64,000 bases of DNA from Psettodes erumei (lineage: Eukaryota; Chordata; Actinopteri; Pleuronectiformes; Psettodidae), in NCBI GenBank assembly GCA_016785225.1, contig JAFBJZ010000882.1, forward strand, positions 598,501 to 662,500, in the 5' to 3' direction. The position numbers and the translations under genes are program-made. The notes beneath the pieces were generated by a model, which had not been told where the DNA came from, ran no database searches, and saw nothing but the letters and a program-made list of their open reading frames with translations. This document shows positions 25,601-37,073 of the stretch, in pieces; the stretch's first letter is position 1; each line of letters begins with the position of its first letter.

Positions 25601-27405
25601 TCGTCCCATGCCTGTCACTTTTATTACAGCTGATTACATGTTGTTATTCTTCATGCAGATTGCATGCGCTTTGCACGATTTTTTTTTTTCACGGGGCTTT
25701 TGTTTTTAAAACGGCAGTTTTTCCAGGATAATTATGGCCGTGCCTCTTTAGTGGGTTCCCAATCAACTGCATTAGTGATGTCCTCGTATGTTTGCAGACT
25801 GAACGGCCTATTCATGTCGATATTGTTTGGTTTACCCCCACATTAACATTTCCCCTCTTTAACTCTTCCCACTCTCTCTCTCTCTCTCTCAGACCAGCCC
25901 GGGATGCTGTGTAGCTTCAAGATATCAACAGCCTGGTCTTGCGCTTGGTGTCTCAACCCACAGTTTGACAAGACCTTCAGCACTGGTCGGTCCCCATTAA
26001 CATCGTCCTCACTGCACATAATCAAATGTAATAATTACAATCAGTCACAATCACCGGCATCTGTGGAGGATGGCGGCCGGTTCGACTGTGGCTGTCGGGC
26101 GTGTCTTCAATCACGCTGATTTTGTTTGGACCGAGATGAAATTGCAGCAACGCACCGCGGAAACAAATCATAGAATGTGCCAGCACCAAAACCAAACATT
26201 TGAAAAAGCCCTCTCACGGTACAAAATTGCCTTCATTAGCCTCTTGTAGGCTTGAACGACTCCTGATAGCAGCATTCAAGGGGAGCAGAGTCACGTCGTC
26301 GCTGATAATCGTTGCAGATGATTAAAATAAGACAGCCACATCAAGTTCCCATCCACAAAGATAAGAATCTCGAATGATGATGTGTTGTTTGCGTGCGCTC
26401 GCAGGCCTGTCTCGCAGGGTAATTGTGAAAGATGCAGAGACGGGCCGAACACAGACGTACAGCGTCGGCAGTGACGTCTTGGCTCAGCAGTTTGCCCTCA
26501 GGGTGAGTCATTTGTTACAGCGGAGCGATTAAAGCCTGTTTGACTCCACTGGAAATATGTTTTTCGTGGTTTTGTTTCTCCGTGAGCTGACGGAGAACAG
26601 CGCCGAGCCGGAAAGCGACCGCGAAGGAAGTAAACGGTCTCTCCTCAGGTCCCCGTGCTGTTCAACGGCTGCCGGTCGGGGGAGATCTTCAGCATCGACC
26701 TGCGGCAGCGCGGGCGCAGGGATCAAAGCTGGAAGGCGAGCCGCTTCCACCAAGAATCGGCCATCACCTCCGTCCGCGTCCTCCAGGATGAGAACTACCT
26801 TTTGGCTGCTGACATGCTGGGCCAGGTGGGTCACGCGTTGAGTCCTGCCTTCAACATTCGGTTGTAAATTACTCGTACGACCTGTAACAGCTTGGTAGTT
26901 ATCGTGTATTTAACGCTGTGATCACACTAAACCTGGAAACCCACTTTGACTTTGTGCGTTTTCTGCTCGTGTGTGCAGATCAAGCTGTGGGATGTGCGAG
27001 TGACAAAGCCGGTGCAGGAGTACAAAGGGCACCACAATGAACACGCCTACCTACCCGTCCACGTCAATGAACCGGAGGGGCTGTTGCTGGCAGGTAAAAC
27101 ACAAACCACCCCCTCTTCTTTCTCTCCCTTCTCTTCACTTGCTTTTCATCGTTCCGACCCGCCCCGCGCTCTCCCCCGCAGTGGGTCAGGATTGCTACAC
27201 GAGGCTGTGGAGCCTAAAGGACGGCCACCTGCTGCGGACCATCCCGTCACCCCACCCGGCCGCGAACGACATGATCCCCAGCGTCGTCTTCTCCTCCAAG
27301 CTGGGCGGCTGCAGGGGGCTCCCCGGCCTGCTCATGGCTGTCAAACACGACCTGTACTACTTCCCGTACAACACCGACTATTACCAGGAGGGAGGGGAGC
27401 AGTAG
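22657..27405 (+). CDS. dcaf4: DDB1- and CUL4-associated factor 4 (WD40 protein)
   Basis: Thirteen coding exons: 22657-22769, 22922-23040, 23329-23486, 24034-24116, 24608-24710, 24863-25006, 25181-25230, 25505-25584, 25893-25985, 26405-26502, 26649-26825, 26979-27093, 27182-27405. They give 518 residues (human about 495). DCAF4 (WDR21A) is a substrate receptor for CUL4-DDB1 ubiquitin ligases. The N-terminus is basic, then serine-rich, then the conserved PGFYFDPEKNRYFRLLPGHN (residue about 80). A WD40 propeller fills the C-terminal two thirds: FTVNDV, LYFTNRKVNS, CSFKISTAWSCAW, FNGCRSGEIFSIDLR, QDCYTRLWSLKDGHLLRTIP. The run GQIKLWDVR has the WDxR (DWD box) form used to bind DDB1. Exon 7 is only 50 bases; its donor is TTgtatcc, confirmed by frame with exon 8. 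The exon 9 acceptor uses a (TC)n tract. Confidence 0.95.
25871..25891. repeat. (TC)n microsatellite serving as polypyrimidine tract
   Basis: About ten CT units end directly in CAG at the acceptor of dcaf4 exon 9 (starts 25893). Repeat-length change would alter splice-site strength. Confidence 0.85.
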
Positions 27406-29286
27406 GATGGATTTTATGAAAATGGTAATAATGGCTGTTTTCTACCAAATGTGCAAAGGGCGTCATATTTATATACAAAACCTGTAGGCGAAAGGACTGT
27501 GCGCAGCGCATTTCCACAAGGTTTTGCTGAACTTTGGGTTTGGAAGATGATCTCAGAAAAGTCACATTTATGTCTCAGGGGAATGTTATTCGTCAGACTT
27601 GTGCCAAAAGGAAATAGGAGCGCCGCATCCTGCGCTCGAGTGCACACCGCGACTACAGACTGCAGCCTTTTCAAAATAAGTGTACTTACTGAAGACATGA
27701 CTGACTTTGATTTGCGGTGAAGGGTGTTTTCGACCCATCGCGTTACTTTTGCTCCCTTAATGAAAAAAAACCCACACACACCCGTACGTGAGGCTCTTGT
27801 AGTTTAATACATACTGTATGAGCGTACATGAACATAAAGGTGTTGATATCCGTATTCACTGATCCTCGTCTCTCTCTGCCGCGATGAGATATTTCACTCG
27901 CTCCGAGTCAGAGTCTGTTACTTCAGCTTATTTGCCGACATGTCAAAACCCTTTCAGTCACAGAAAAGAGAAAAATCCGGGTTAGCTGTCAGCGCGGTCA
28001 GGCGTCACAATACCGAAGGTGTTCGGTAGAAAGCCCGACTGCCCCACACGTGGCATTTAGAAGATAGCCGGCGGGGCGTGATGTCAAACATCGCTCCCCT
28101 TTGTGCCGCAGTTCTTTAGAAGCCCGCCTCCAGCTTTCTGCACAGTCTGAGTTGACACTATGAAGGATTCTTGCACGTTGTCTCCTGTTTTGAGGGGCCC
28201 GCCTCAAAAAGGGGGTTTCAAGCCTGAGAGTCGGCCGCTCCACTGAAAGCAGGTTCTGTTGCGCTCTGTCCCACTTCAGTCAGACGTGTCTCATTAACAC
28301 ATTGTAGCTTCGACGTTTTAAAACCAAAACGAGGACATTTAAAAAAAAAAAACAACAGAGTCCCTGTTTAGGTAAACTTTTTTTCTTTTTCATATATTCT
28401 ATGTAAAATTTTAAACAGTCAACGTAGACAGCATTATTAAGCATTACCTCCCACCCCTTCAAATGCACAAGCAGACCTCAAAAGATCAGGGGGATTATTG
28501 AAGTAGTTATTACTGAGTAATCCTATAAGTTGGAATGCATCTTGCTGCTGCAGTACATCCTCTGATTGTTACAAAGCTCCTGAAGCCAGAGCACGGCAAG
28601 GAAAGCTACAAGCTAGCGGGGCTGGAGCGGAGGAAAATTACAGGCGATCCGATAAAGCGCGGAATCCGAGTTTATTGTGGTGGATCAATTTTTTTTTCAG
28701 GTTTTCCATTGTTTCCTCTCCAGCCAGTCCTCAAACAGCGAAGCCAGGGCTCCTGCGCAAACAAACAGGCTAAAAACTGCTTACCTGGAAACAGTTAGTA
28801 CTTCTGTAATTACACAGTTTAAACAATGTAGCCCCAGACTGCAAAAGGTGCTAATAGTACTAGTGTATCACACTGGGAGGGATTGTCAAAGGGGTGAAGG
28901 CTTCATGTGCCTCTATACAAATTTGAAAGGGTCAAAAGGGGCTCGCGGAAGTCTGCGAAACTCAACTGTAAGGAAGCATGTTCTTTACGATACTGGCTCT
29001 CATCATCTCTCCAAACTGTTACCTCTCCCGTCTCACTCTGACTGGCATTCTTCACAGTGTAAAATATAGGCATATTAAAGTGAAACAGCACGGAGGGACC
29101 GAAATGAAGACGGCATTTAAAAAAAACAAACAATAAACGGCGTCCATCAGCCGCAGACAGTCAGCTGGCAGCTAAGAAAAGCCACTAAAAAAAAAAAAAA
29201 AACCCGACAAGGATCCAAAGACTTTTGGCCACAGTCAAAACGGCGTCAGTTCCAGTTTTTCGTAGAAGTCCCGGGCCCGGGTCCTG
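27406..29286. other. Convergent 3' UTRs of dcaf4 and zfyve1
   Basis: No coding exon seen. dcaf4 (+) and zfyve1 (-) converge here. A minus-strand AATAAA at 28671-28676 is a candidate zfyve1 poly(A) signal (about 610 bases past its stop). No exact AATAAA was noticed for dcaf4. Short A-rich runs occur near 28340 and 29188. Confidence 0.55.
28671..28676 (-). terminator. zfyve1: Candidate zfyve1 poly(A) signal
   Basis: Minus-strand AATAAA about 610 bases downstream of the zfyve1 stop codon at 29287-29289. Position is plausible; not otherwise supported. Confidence 0.4.
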
Positions 29287-32200
29287 CTAGAGCTCGCCGG
29301 GTTTCTGGCCGCAGCCGTTACAGACCCGCACGGGGTGATCCCAGCCGCGGGAGGGCACCGAGCGTCGCTCCTGGGAGCAGTCGTCGCACACGCCCTGGCC
29401 GCAGGCGCGGCAGTGGTGGATGGAGAGGCGTGGGGAGAACTCCCGCTGGCACTCGCAGCAGGAGTGGATGTCCTGATCTGGGACCCAGTAGGCCGGGCGA
29501 GCCGCCTCCTTCACCAGGCCTGGACGCACGGGATAAGGGAACGTTTCAAATCTGTGTCAAATCGCGGTGCTCCCTGTCGTGTTTAACTAAATCTGGTGAA
29601 GCTTCTTGGAAAAACAAAGCTGTCGTGATTAGTTGGTTACTCGATAGACAGAAAATTAACTGGCAAAGTTTACAATCAGGTAATTTACAGAACCAGGAGT
29701 TGAAAGGACTGCTGATCAGTAAGAGGACAAGAGCGTGAGTAGTTCTACTTAGGAGCAATGATGCTGACAGGGGGAAGGCTCACCAAGAGGTATGTCGATA
29801 GCACCGACCACAGCTCCTAAAGTGTTCTGAACAGCCTCCCCGACCTTCCTGGCTATCAGGGTGCCTCCTTCCTCCTCCAAGGCAGCGTCCAGCAACTCTA
29901 CGGCAGGGAAACGCGCACGGGTGAGGTCCGGCAAGCTGAGAAGGACTTGTGTGTAAACGCGTCCCGGCATGCCAACGGCTTGCGTACCTGTCGGGATCCC
30001 CCTGTTGTGGAAGCAGGCGTCGCAGACTCGCACCGGCGCCAGGCCCCAGCCCCTCTCTGGGACCGGTCGGGCCTTGGAGGAGCAGGCGTCGCAGAAGCCT
30101 TCCCCGCAGGCGCGGCAGTGGTGCTTGGTGTCGTTGGCCTGGAACTCCTCTGCGCATTTGTGGCATTTCTGCACGGCACACATTGAGGATGATGAGGTGA
30201 GCGCGCTGCCAGTTGCGCGGTTCAGAAAAGCAGAACACTTTGAACGTGGGTTTTCATTTCAGAATATTCTCATCAAAACCTGCAGGAGAGGAATCGCAAG
30301 ATCTTACTACTTTTGGGTGACAAACAGTCTGGGTATCTAATACATGTGGGGTAAGGCCTCCGTGATTTAAACCTCAACTGCTGCACAATCTCACTTGTAT
30401 TAGATCAGTTCAAGTTCTAGTCATGTACCAGGATGAGGGAGTTGGGTTTCCAGTAAGTGGGCGCGATCTGGTCAGTAAGCCAGGAGGTGACTGCTTTGGC
30501 AGGCTTGACGCTGAGTTCAGACACCGACTGAGAGATGTATTTCACTCCATCCAGCAACCTCTGAGCGGCGTTGTTGTTGTCCTTCAAAAAGCCGTCGGAC
30601 TGCAACGGAGGACAGGAGAGAACAACGGAGTGAGTCCGCGTACACAAACAGTTTATCCTCTGCAGTTTTTGACTTAAGTATTCGCACATCTGCGCGTTGC
30701 CGTGAAAAAAGTGCCGCAAGCAAAACGTTGCCCTGCTTTCCTCGGCCCAAGCGGCGAGAATGAATAGCGAACGTGGCTCACGGTGGGTGTGACTGCACGT
30801 ATTAAACCCTTCTTGGCTTGCGACTTAATTGGTTTAAGCGAAATCTCGTTTAGGCTGTTCCACTCTGGCCTTACCCCAGGCCAGATGTGCTGGATTTCTG
30901 TCCTGACCACCGTTTCCACTGGGTCCTGGTTTCCGTACCAGTACTGCCTGCTTCTGTAGATCACCGCGCAGTTGGGGCACTCAATCACATACCTAGGCAA
31001 AGACAAAAAGGGTCTCAGGTCCAGCATGAAGGATGATGTCGCCCCGTGGTCTCGGCCTTGGAATGCATTAAGTAATGTGTGTTCTGTTGTTACAGTGGAG
31101 CGAGAAGCTCCAGTTTAACAAGTAGGCGGACCGCGCTTCGTAATGTTTTCCCATTTTTTCCCCATAGCGAATAGGGACGCGTTAAATTATTTGTGCTTGC
31201 AAGGAATCCATTTCCAGTCATTTTCCAAGCAGATCTGGGGGCAGATGGACTCACCCGGACCAGGCGTAGATGGCCAGGCCAAACCACGGTGAGTCAGAAG
31301 AGGCCGTCGTTTTGGGAACGACTATGACCTCCTTCCCTCCCTCGTAGCAGGCCTGAAGAAGATCAAGCACAGGCGCTCTAGAACCTCACCCATGCAGGCG
31401 CGTGTGTCCGTGTGGTGTTGTGGGTCTGAACTTGCCTTGCAAGTGTAGATGCGGTTGTCCTGCTGCGCGGAGTAGCGGCAGCGATGTTTGGCTTCGTGGT
31501 CCAGTCCTTCCTTGAGGTGATTCATGCTTCTCTTACAGCCTGAGCTGGAAGTAGAAGACAGAAGGGCTTTCTTTGTTTGCATTTTTACAAAAACATGGAC
31601 ATGTACTAAATATAGTACCTTTTCTGTCATGTTTTTTCTGATGTGAATGAGTGAGACACGTACCCACAGCTGAGGCAGATGCTCGAGCAGGTAAAATACT
31701 CATCCGGAAAGAAGGAGTTACTGGTCGTGTGCTCGTCGGGAATCTCCCCGCTGAAGCGCTCGCTCAAGGCCTAGGGGAGAGGAGCGAGGAGCAGATGGAG
31801 AAACAGGTAGAGTCAGTAATGCTCACTTCAGGCTCGCCTGGCTCTAAGTTATTTAAGTGTGGCCTGATGCATTCACACCGCCATTTCTTCGTGCAAGAAA
31901 GCATGGCCCACCTGCAGAGCCTTGTAGATGACGCTGGCAGAACGCGGCGAGCGGGTGGTGTTGTTATCCAGCTGCTGCTCCAGGCTGCGCAGCAGGCCGC
32001 TGAAGTCCGTGGGGGGGTTGTAGGTCCGAGTTCCACGGTACTGGATGGAGCTGAATGCCTCTGGGAACAGACCCAGCTTCCTGAAACGATCCTGGAGCAG
32101 GCGCTCAGCCGATTCGGACGGCTTGTCTGGAGATGGAGAGGACAGCTTGAGCATCTTTGAACAATCTTATGGCAGTCGCGTTTATCTAAATCCTGCAAAC

Positions 32201-33409
32201 TGGAGTCCAGATCATAAACGAGGGTTCTCTGACGTACCTGATCCTAGCAGCTTGGTGTGGACCGTCTCATGGAAGATGATCACCGCAGGGCCCAGGGTGG
32301 ACAGCGGGACGTCCAGACCACAGCGGCTGGTCGTCGCCTTCAACTCCCTGGTGAAATGTTTCAAGTACGCATCTGACGCATCGCCGAGGAACTTGAAGAG
32401 ATCGTCATGGAGACGGTCAGCATGGGTTCTGTAGATGACTACATCAGAGACAGCCAGGACCTTGAGAAGCAGCCGAGTTCGCTGACCCTGATTGGCTCCT
32501 GGTGACCAGTGTGAAAAGAGTAATGACAGCCTGTTACTTATGGAAGACTTGTTGAAAATTTGTTTCATGGTATTAAGCAAATGAATTGCCCCATACCAGC
32601 TCCAAGTAGTCCCTCTGTGTCAATGACTACAACCCAGTGCACAGGGTCCATGGCCGCCCAGACACCCACAGTGCAGGACTCCTGGGTGGGTGAAGTCTTG
32701 AACACTTCTCTCCCAAGAAAAAAGGTGTGGTTCAGGGTGTGGGACTTGCCCTCCCCGGTGTTCCCAAAGATGGAGACCACCTTGAGGAGCTCATCCGGTC
32801 TGCAGCCCAGTCGTCTGACAAAGTCCTCCTCATCCTGCACCTGAGAGTCCACACAAGCTCAGCCACATCATCATAGCGTCACGTGAACAAAAGGTGAATG
32901 ACGTCTTCTCACACGCTTACCTGCATCTCCTCCTTCTCGTCCACCAAAAGGAAGCTGCACACCTTCTCCAGCTTGGACTTCAGCACCTCCATCTCCGACC
33001 CTCCGGCCATCACGCTGTTCTCCTGGGCGGCCTTGGCCGGCGGATAAGGTGTCAGTGGGTGCTTCCTCTTGTTGACTCCGCTGTGGGTGCGTTTCTGGCA
33101 GTCCAAACACAGGTTGATCTTACAACCCTGGCAGCGCACCACAGCTCTGAGCCGGCCGCCGTTCACAGAGCAGCCGCTGTCGCCTTTGCAGGAGTCACAG
33201 AAGGGAACGTGTCCCGGGGCGATCCGAACCCGATCGTGGTTCCTCATCCGCTCCTGGCGATGGAGCTCCAGTTCGCAGCGGGCGCACTGAAGGCTGCCGC
33301 ATTCATCGCATTCAAACGCTGCCTCATCCGAACCTCCACAGGCGTAGCTCTCCTGGCAGACTGGAACTGTGTTCATCCCTTTATCTACAGATGAACCTTG
33401 GCCACTCAT
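29287..33409 (-). CDS. zfyve1: Zinc finger FYVE domain-containing protein 1 (DFCP1)
   Basis: Twelve coding exons: 33409-32921, 32840-32597, 32498-32238, 32126-31912, 31770-31664, 31544-31436, 31352-31255, 30992-30875, 30599-30429, 30168-29988, 29897-29784, 29519-29287. They give 779 residues (human 777). DFCP1 marks PI3P-rich omegasomes where autophagosomes form, and associates with ER, Golgi and lipid droplets. Visible order: N-terminal Cys/His zinc-binding region (CQESYACGG... to CLDCQKRTHSG); P-loop NTPase-like domain with GNTGEGKS (about 189-196) and VVIDTEGLLGA; middle region with YVIECPNCAVIYRSRQYW; FYVE1 (about 605-655, KHHCRACGEGFCD) and FYVE2 (about 713-779, WVPD and IHHCRACGQGVCDDC). 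Exon 6 ends in a GC donor (AAGgcaagt), the only choice that keeps frame with ACYEGGKE. The start aligns with the human start. It is divergent from pigh; a 5' non-coding exon probably ends near 33977. Confidence 0.96.
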
Positions 33410-34197
33410 CTCAATCCTGACAGGTCAGGACACAACCTATGATGTTGATAAGAGGCGGGGACTATGACTTTAAGTATTATGAAGAGTAACTAGGATTGGG
33501 AAAGGAAAGCAGGTGTAATGGTTAAGCAAATCTCTATGACCAGATGTGATGTACCAGATGTTTTGTTCAAACTCTCCAAAAAGCCAATACACTTATGTAT
33601 AATACTGTTAAGAACTACTATGAAATGTTCAGCTGACCTTGTTACTGCTTACAACGAATGGGGATATTGGGTCCAAGCAAGTCCAGGAAGCAATTCCAAA
33701 CACACTTGTCCAGACTAGTAATTATTATATGTTTTGGCACAGCTGTCGGCTAGCCAACGTTAGCTGCTCCGCATCTCTTGTCTTGTTTTTAGTTGATGCT
33801 GCAGCTGGGCTGTCTATGTCAAGTTGCTTTTTAAAAGTAGCTCGGTATGTTCGTCACAGTGTCTAAAAAAATACCCTGCGAAACTCGGTAAGAAACATTC
33901 GTCATTCGCTGTCACTGGCCACACAGAGCGACACACTTCTGAATAAACAAACAACCTTTATCTCAATCGACTGACCTAGCAGCGGCTACTGGTCCCGCAG
34001 ACGACGACTGACGCGTTGCCTGAAGCGCTGCCTCAGCAGAGGCTATAACGGGACACGTACGCTAACACCGCGCCGCCGGACGCCGCATACAGACAAACTT
34101 AGCTGGCTGACCTGTTTTGACGCGGACCTCGGAGATGTTGTCGCTTTTACATCAGCTGATCGGCTTGTTTTTATCCAGAGGTCGAAAGTCACAAAAA

Positions 34198-34216
34198 CCA
34201 CAATGCATGTCGGGTA
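34198..34216 (-). promoter_or_regulatory. ZNF143 (SBS2)-like motif
   Basis: Minus strand reads TACCCGACATGCATTGTGG, matching 16 of 19 positions of the remembered ZNF143 site TACCCATAATGCATTGTGG. It sits between the two divergent genes. Confidence 0.45.
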
Positions 34217-34379
34217 ATGAAGGAGTTATGCGTTGCATCGAAAACGAGTGATGTTATCCTATTTTTAAACTGCTGTCTTCGGTTTTATGGTACATATGTC
34301 GTTGTTTATTAAGGTATTTTAACAAAATCCATTTAAATAACTTAACATAACATGCTCATAGCGAGAGGATACTAACCGC

Positions 34380-34397
34380 TGCCCATGATGCTTTGCA
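34380..34397 (+). promoter_or_regulatory. ZNF143 (SBS2)-like motif
   Basis: TGCCCATGATGCTTTGCA, differing at three or four positions from the remembered SBS2 consensus. It is the second such site in the same intergenic region. Confidence 0.4.
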
Positions 34398-34974
34398 CCT
34401 TCCAGCTGCTTTAGGGTTCACTTGTATTATTGTCCGGCATACACCGAACGTTATCCGGGTGGACGGAGACAACACTTAATATCAACAGGGTGCGCCAATA
34501 TCAAATGCTGTATCATACGCGATTTATTGTCAAGTGTGGCAATTATTCGAATCCACCTGTTTGCGGTGGAGCACTGTCAGCTGGTGTCTGTTCCTTGTTT
34601 TAGACACTTGAACTACATTTAACCCGAGTACCCCGGTGTTCATAACGAGCGCTGCTAATGTGACAATCGATTTGATTGCATTTTGGCACCGCTTGTGCTG
34701 GGAGCGCTCGCTGTTTTGCCGTTTCTTTTCTCTTATTCGACATTTAACAGGAGCCAGCCAGCACTGTAAGTATGGACCAACATGTTCCGTTTTACCGTCA
34801 CTAAGGAGTTACCGCTGTCTGCCATCACATGCTGCTGACCTTGCCTGTTCACAACGGGTAGCCGACGTTAGCTCAGTGCTAACTCGCGCTAAGCGTTAGC
34901 TCGGCTCGCCGTGTCCCAGCGACCTCACCCGGCGCTCGCGTTTCTTCGCTCTCCGCGTTTTTGTTGCGCTCACG

Positions 34975-35923
34975 ATGGAAGATGAAGCGTTCACGGACAT
35001 CCACGGCAAAGCCATTTCCCTGGACTGTCAGAGTCACTCCAGCTTTTGCAGGGAGTTCACGGTCAGCTCCCCCAAAGTGTCCATCGGCAGGGTGATGGTG
35101 TACACCTGCTCTGTTTGGCTTCTCGCCTACGCCGTGTTCTTCTTCACAGAGGTAAGACGCATATCTTGTTGTTCCTTACATTACTGCTTTGTCGGATATT
35201 TTTGTAACGGCTTTAAAGGTCTTTCCCTCCCTTGCAGAACACAGCTGTCCTGTCCAGCGCTATACTCATCACCCTGGTCGGCATGATGCTTCACATTCAC
35301 TTCGTGAAGGTGGACCACGAGTCCCTGCTCATCATCGGGTCCTTAGGCATTCAGCTATCCTCCAGCTACGCCTCAGGCCGTGAGACCACCACTTTCATTG
35401 AGATGGGCAAGATCAAGGATATTGTCATCAATGAAGCAATTTACATGGTGGGGTATTTAAGCACACATAAGGCCATTTTTGTTATTCAGAAATTGAAAAT
35501 ATTCATGTCATTGTTGTATACTACTGATGCTACAGTTATTTCAGTTTATGCCTTTGAAAAAGTAGTGGCTTGATGTTGAATGTTTTTTTTTTATTTCAGC
35601 ATCAAATCATCTACTACCTTTGCGTACTGTTGAAGGACCCCTCCGACCCTAATGCGGTGTCAAGCGTGGTGCCCTTGTTTCAGGTGAGGATGAACGCATG
35701 GTGTAATCTCAGACAGAGACTTGCTTTTAGCAAGTCACTTTCAGTGCTTTGTTTTGTGTCGAGCTCTTGCATGAAGGCTTTTTTTTAAAAATCCACACAG
35801 TGTCATTTACAGCAACCTGTTTCTAACGAACACTGTTTTTTCACCTTGCAGAGTTCAAAGCCTCGACTGAACTGCTTGGTGAAGGTTTACAGAAGCCTTC
35901 AGGAGATTCTTTCAAAGTGCTAA
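34975..35923 (+). CDS. pigh: GPI N-acetylglucosaminyltransferase subunit H
   Basis: Four exons: 34975-35151, 35238-35447, 35600-35683, 35852-35923, giving 180 residues (human PIG-H 188). PIG-H is a subunit of the GPI-GlcNAc transferase complex (with PIGA, PIGC, PIGP, PIGQ, PIGY, DPM2) that adds GlcNAc to phosphatidylinositol on the cytosolic face of the ER, the first step of GPI-anchor synthesis. Visible: a soluble N-terminus, a hydrophobic hairpin at about residues 43-77 (VMVYTCSVWLLAYAVFFFTE then AVLSSAILITLVGMML), and the conserved cytosolic PIG-H core: HESLLIIGSLGIQL, FIEMGKIKDIVINEAI, IIYYLCVLLKDPS, then CLVKVYRSLQEIL near the end. It has no signal peptide. It is divergent from zfyve1. 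The AATAAA at 37068-37073 may end the transcript. Confidence 0.96.
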
Positions 35924-36345
35924 TGCCACACAAGTCATACGTGAGCTGTGCTTCTGGTCGTGCAGCATGCTTTTTGAATTATTTTCTTTTCAGTGGATGG
36001 AAGCAGAAAGCTGGTAGTTTTTTTTCTATTGTGGTGCATCTTAATGAGATTGGATGTACAGTGTGAATTATGAATTTTCTCCTCACTGTGCCATAATGAC
36101 TTCATGTTGTACTTTGTTATGTAGTTACTTGATTAAGCAGTGAGAAATAGCACTGGTCTTAGACTACTTGTTTAAAACTTAAGAGCCAAACTTTCTAACT
36201 GTCACTATAAAAAAAAGAATTATATTTAACTTTTTTACATATTTATGCATTTAAATTTGATATGACTTTTGCAGAATTCTGTATTTTATAAACATTTGCA
36301 TACGCTTGTGGTCCATGTGTTTTTTAGAAGATTTACTTTCCTTAT

Positions 36346-36363
36346 CCAGTAGGGGGCAGCACC
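36346..36363 (+). promoter_or_regulatory. CTCF-like motif
   Basis: CCAGTAGGGGGCAGCACC is an exact fit to the remembered CTCF core CCASYAGRKGGCRS. It lies about 420 bases past the pigh stop. Confidence 0.5.
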
Positions 36364-37067
36364 ACTCTTACTCAAGCTCATATACTGTACTCGATTAACC
36401 ACAATGCAGTAAACTGAATCAAACTCGATTAACTAGAGTCGTCCGAGTCTTTATTTGTTCAGTGTTAATTACATATGCAGGCTGCTTCTGAATTACCCCT
36501 GTATCCCTGTATGTATACAGAAAACCTTAAGGAGTTATTAGATGGGATTTCTAAATGTGTGGTGTCACATGTGCACAGTATGTTTTCATAAATAACACCC
36601 GTGCCCTCTTCCTTCAAGTATATTTTCACTTCCTCGTAACAACACCTTGATCTTGTAGAGATAGTTGGTCATGTTTATCTCAGCCATCTTGTTATTTTAC
36701 TTCACTGTTGCCATTACCAGACCTGTTTTCAGAAATGTTGCTCAAGTTTAACTTAGGGACAAAATGACAATGTCAGCGTGTGTAGGATCAGTTTGTGAAT
36801 CGGTATTGTTGCAGAAAAATGACACTAACACCCTTTGCTTAATAGTATTGGCATTAATTCCTGATATTAATCCACAAAGTGTATAAGAACATATAAACGT
36901 TGAACTGGCACTACTGGTGTGTAGTAACCGTCTTGTTAAATTCTAGGGGACACTGTGTCAGTGTCAACTATGTTTAGGTTATACACAAGGAAAGAAGGAA
37001 GAGGTTTCTGAACTGAGTCAGGTACACGTCTGTACGGTATTTACTGTAAACGACTGTTAAAGTGCTG

Positions 37068-37073
37068 AATAAA
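37068..37073 (+). terminator. pigh: Candidate pigh poly(A) signal
   Basis: AATAAA (in CTGAATAAATGC) about 1.15 kb past the pigh stop codon; earlier weak variants may also be used. Confidence 0.35.

Larger units (their letters stand above)
33410..34974. promoter_or_regulatory. Divergent zfyve1/pigh promoter region
   Basis: The start codons are 1,565 bases apart, head to head. A zfyve1 acceptor lies just upstream of its start (CTGTCAG, coding exon begins 33416). A plausible donor (minus GCTAGgtcagt) ends a non-coding first exon at about 33977, within a GC/CpG-rich stretch at 33970-34140. Two ZNF143/SBS2-like sites lie at 34198-34216 and 34380-34397. The pigh 5' flank (34850-34974) is also CpG-rich. 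No TATA box seen. Confidence 0.6.

Noticed and set aside
29749..30340. Long frames in several phases over the zfyve1 FYVE exons
   Set aside because: GC-rich exon shadows; only the minus-strand frame with KHHCRACGEGFCD and matching splice sites is coding.
34381..34640. Possible upstream coding exon of pigh (frame 34422-34622)
   Set aside because: It is not in frame with the conserved PIG-H start at 34975, which already matches the family's N-terminus and total length.
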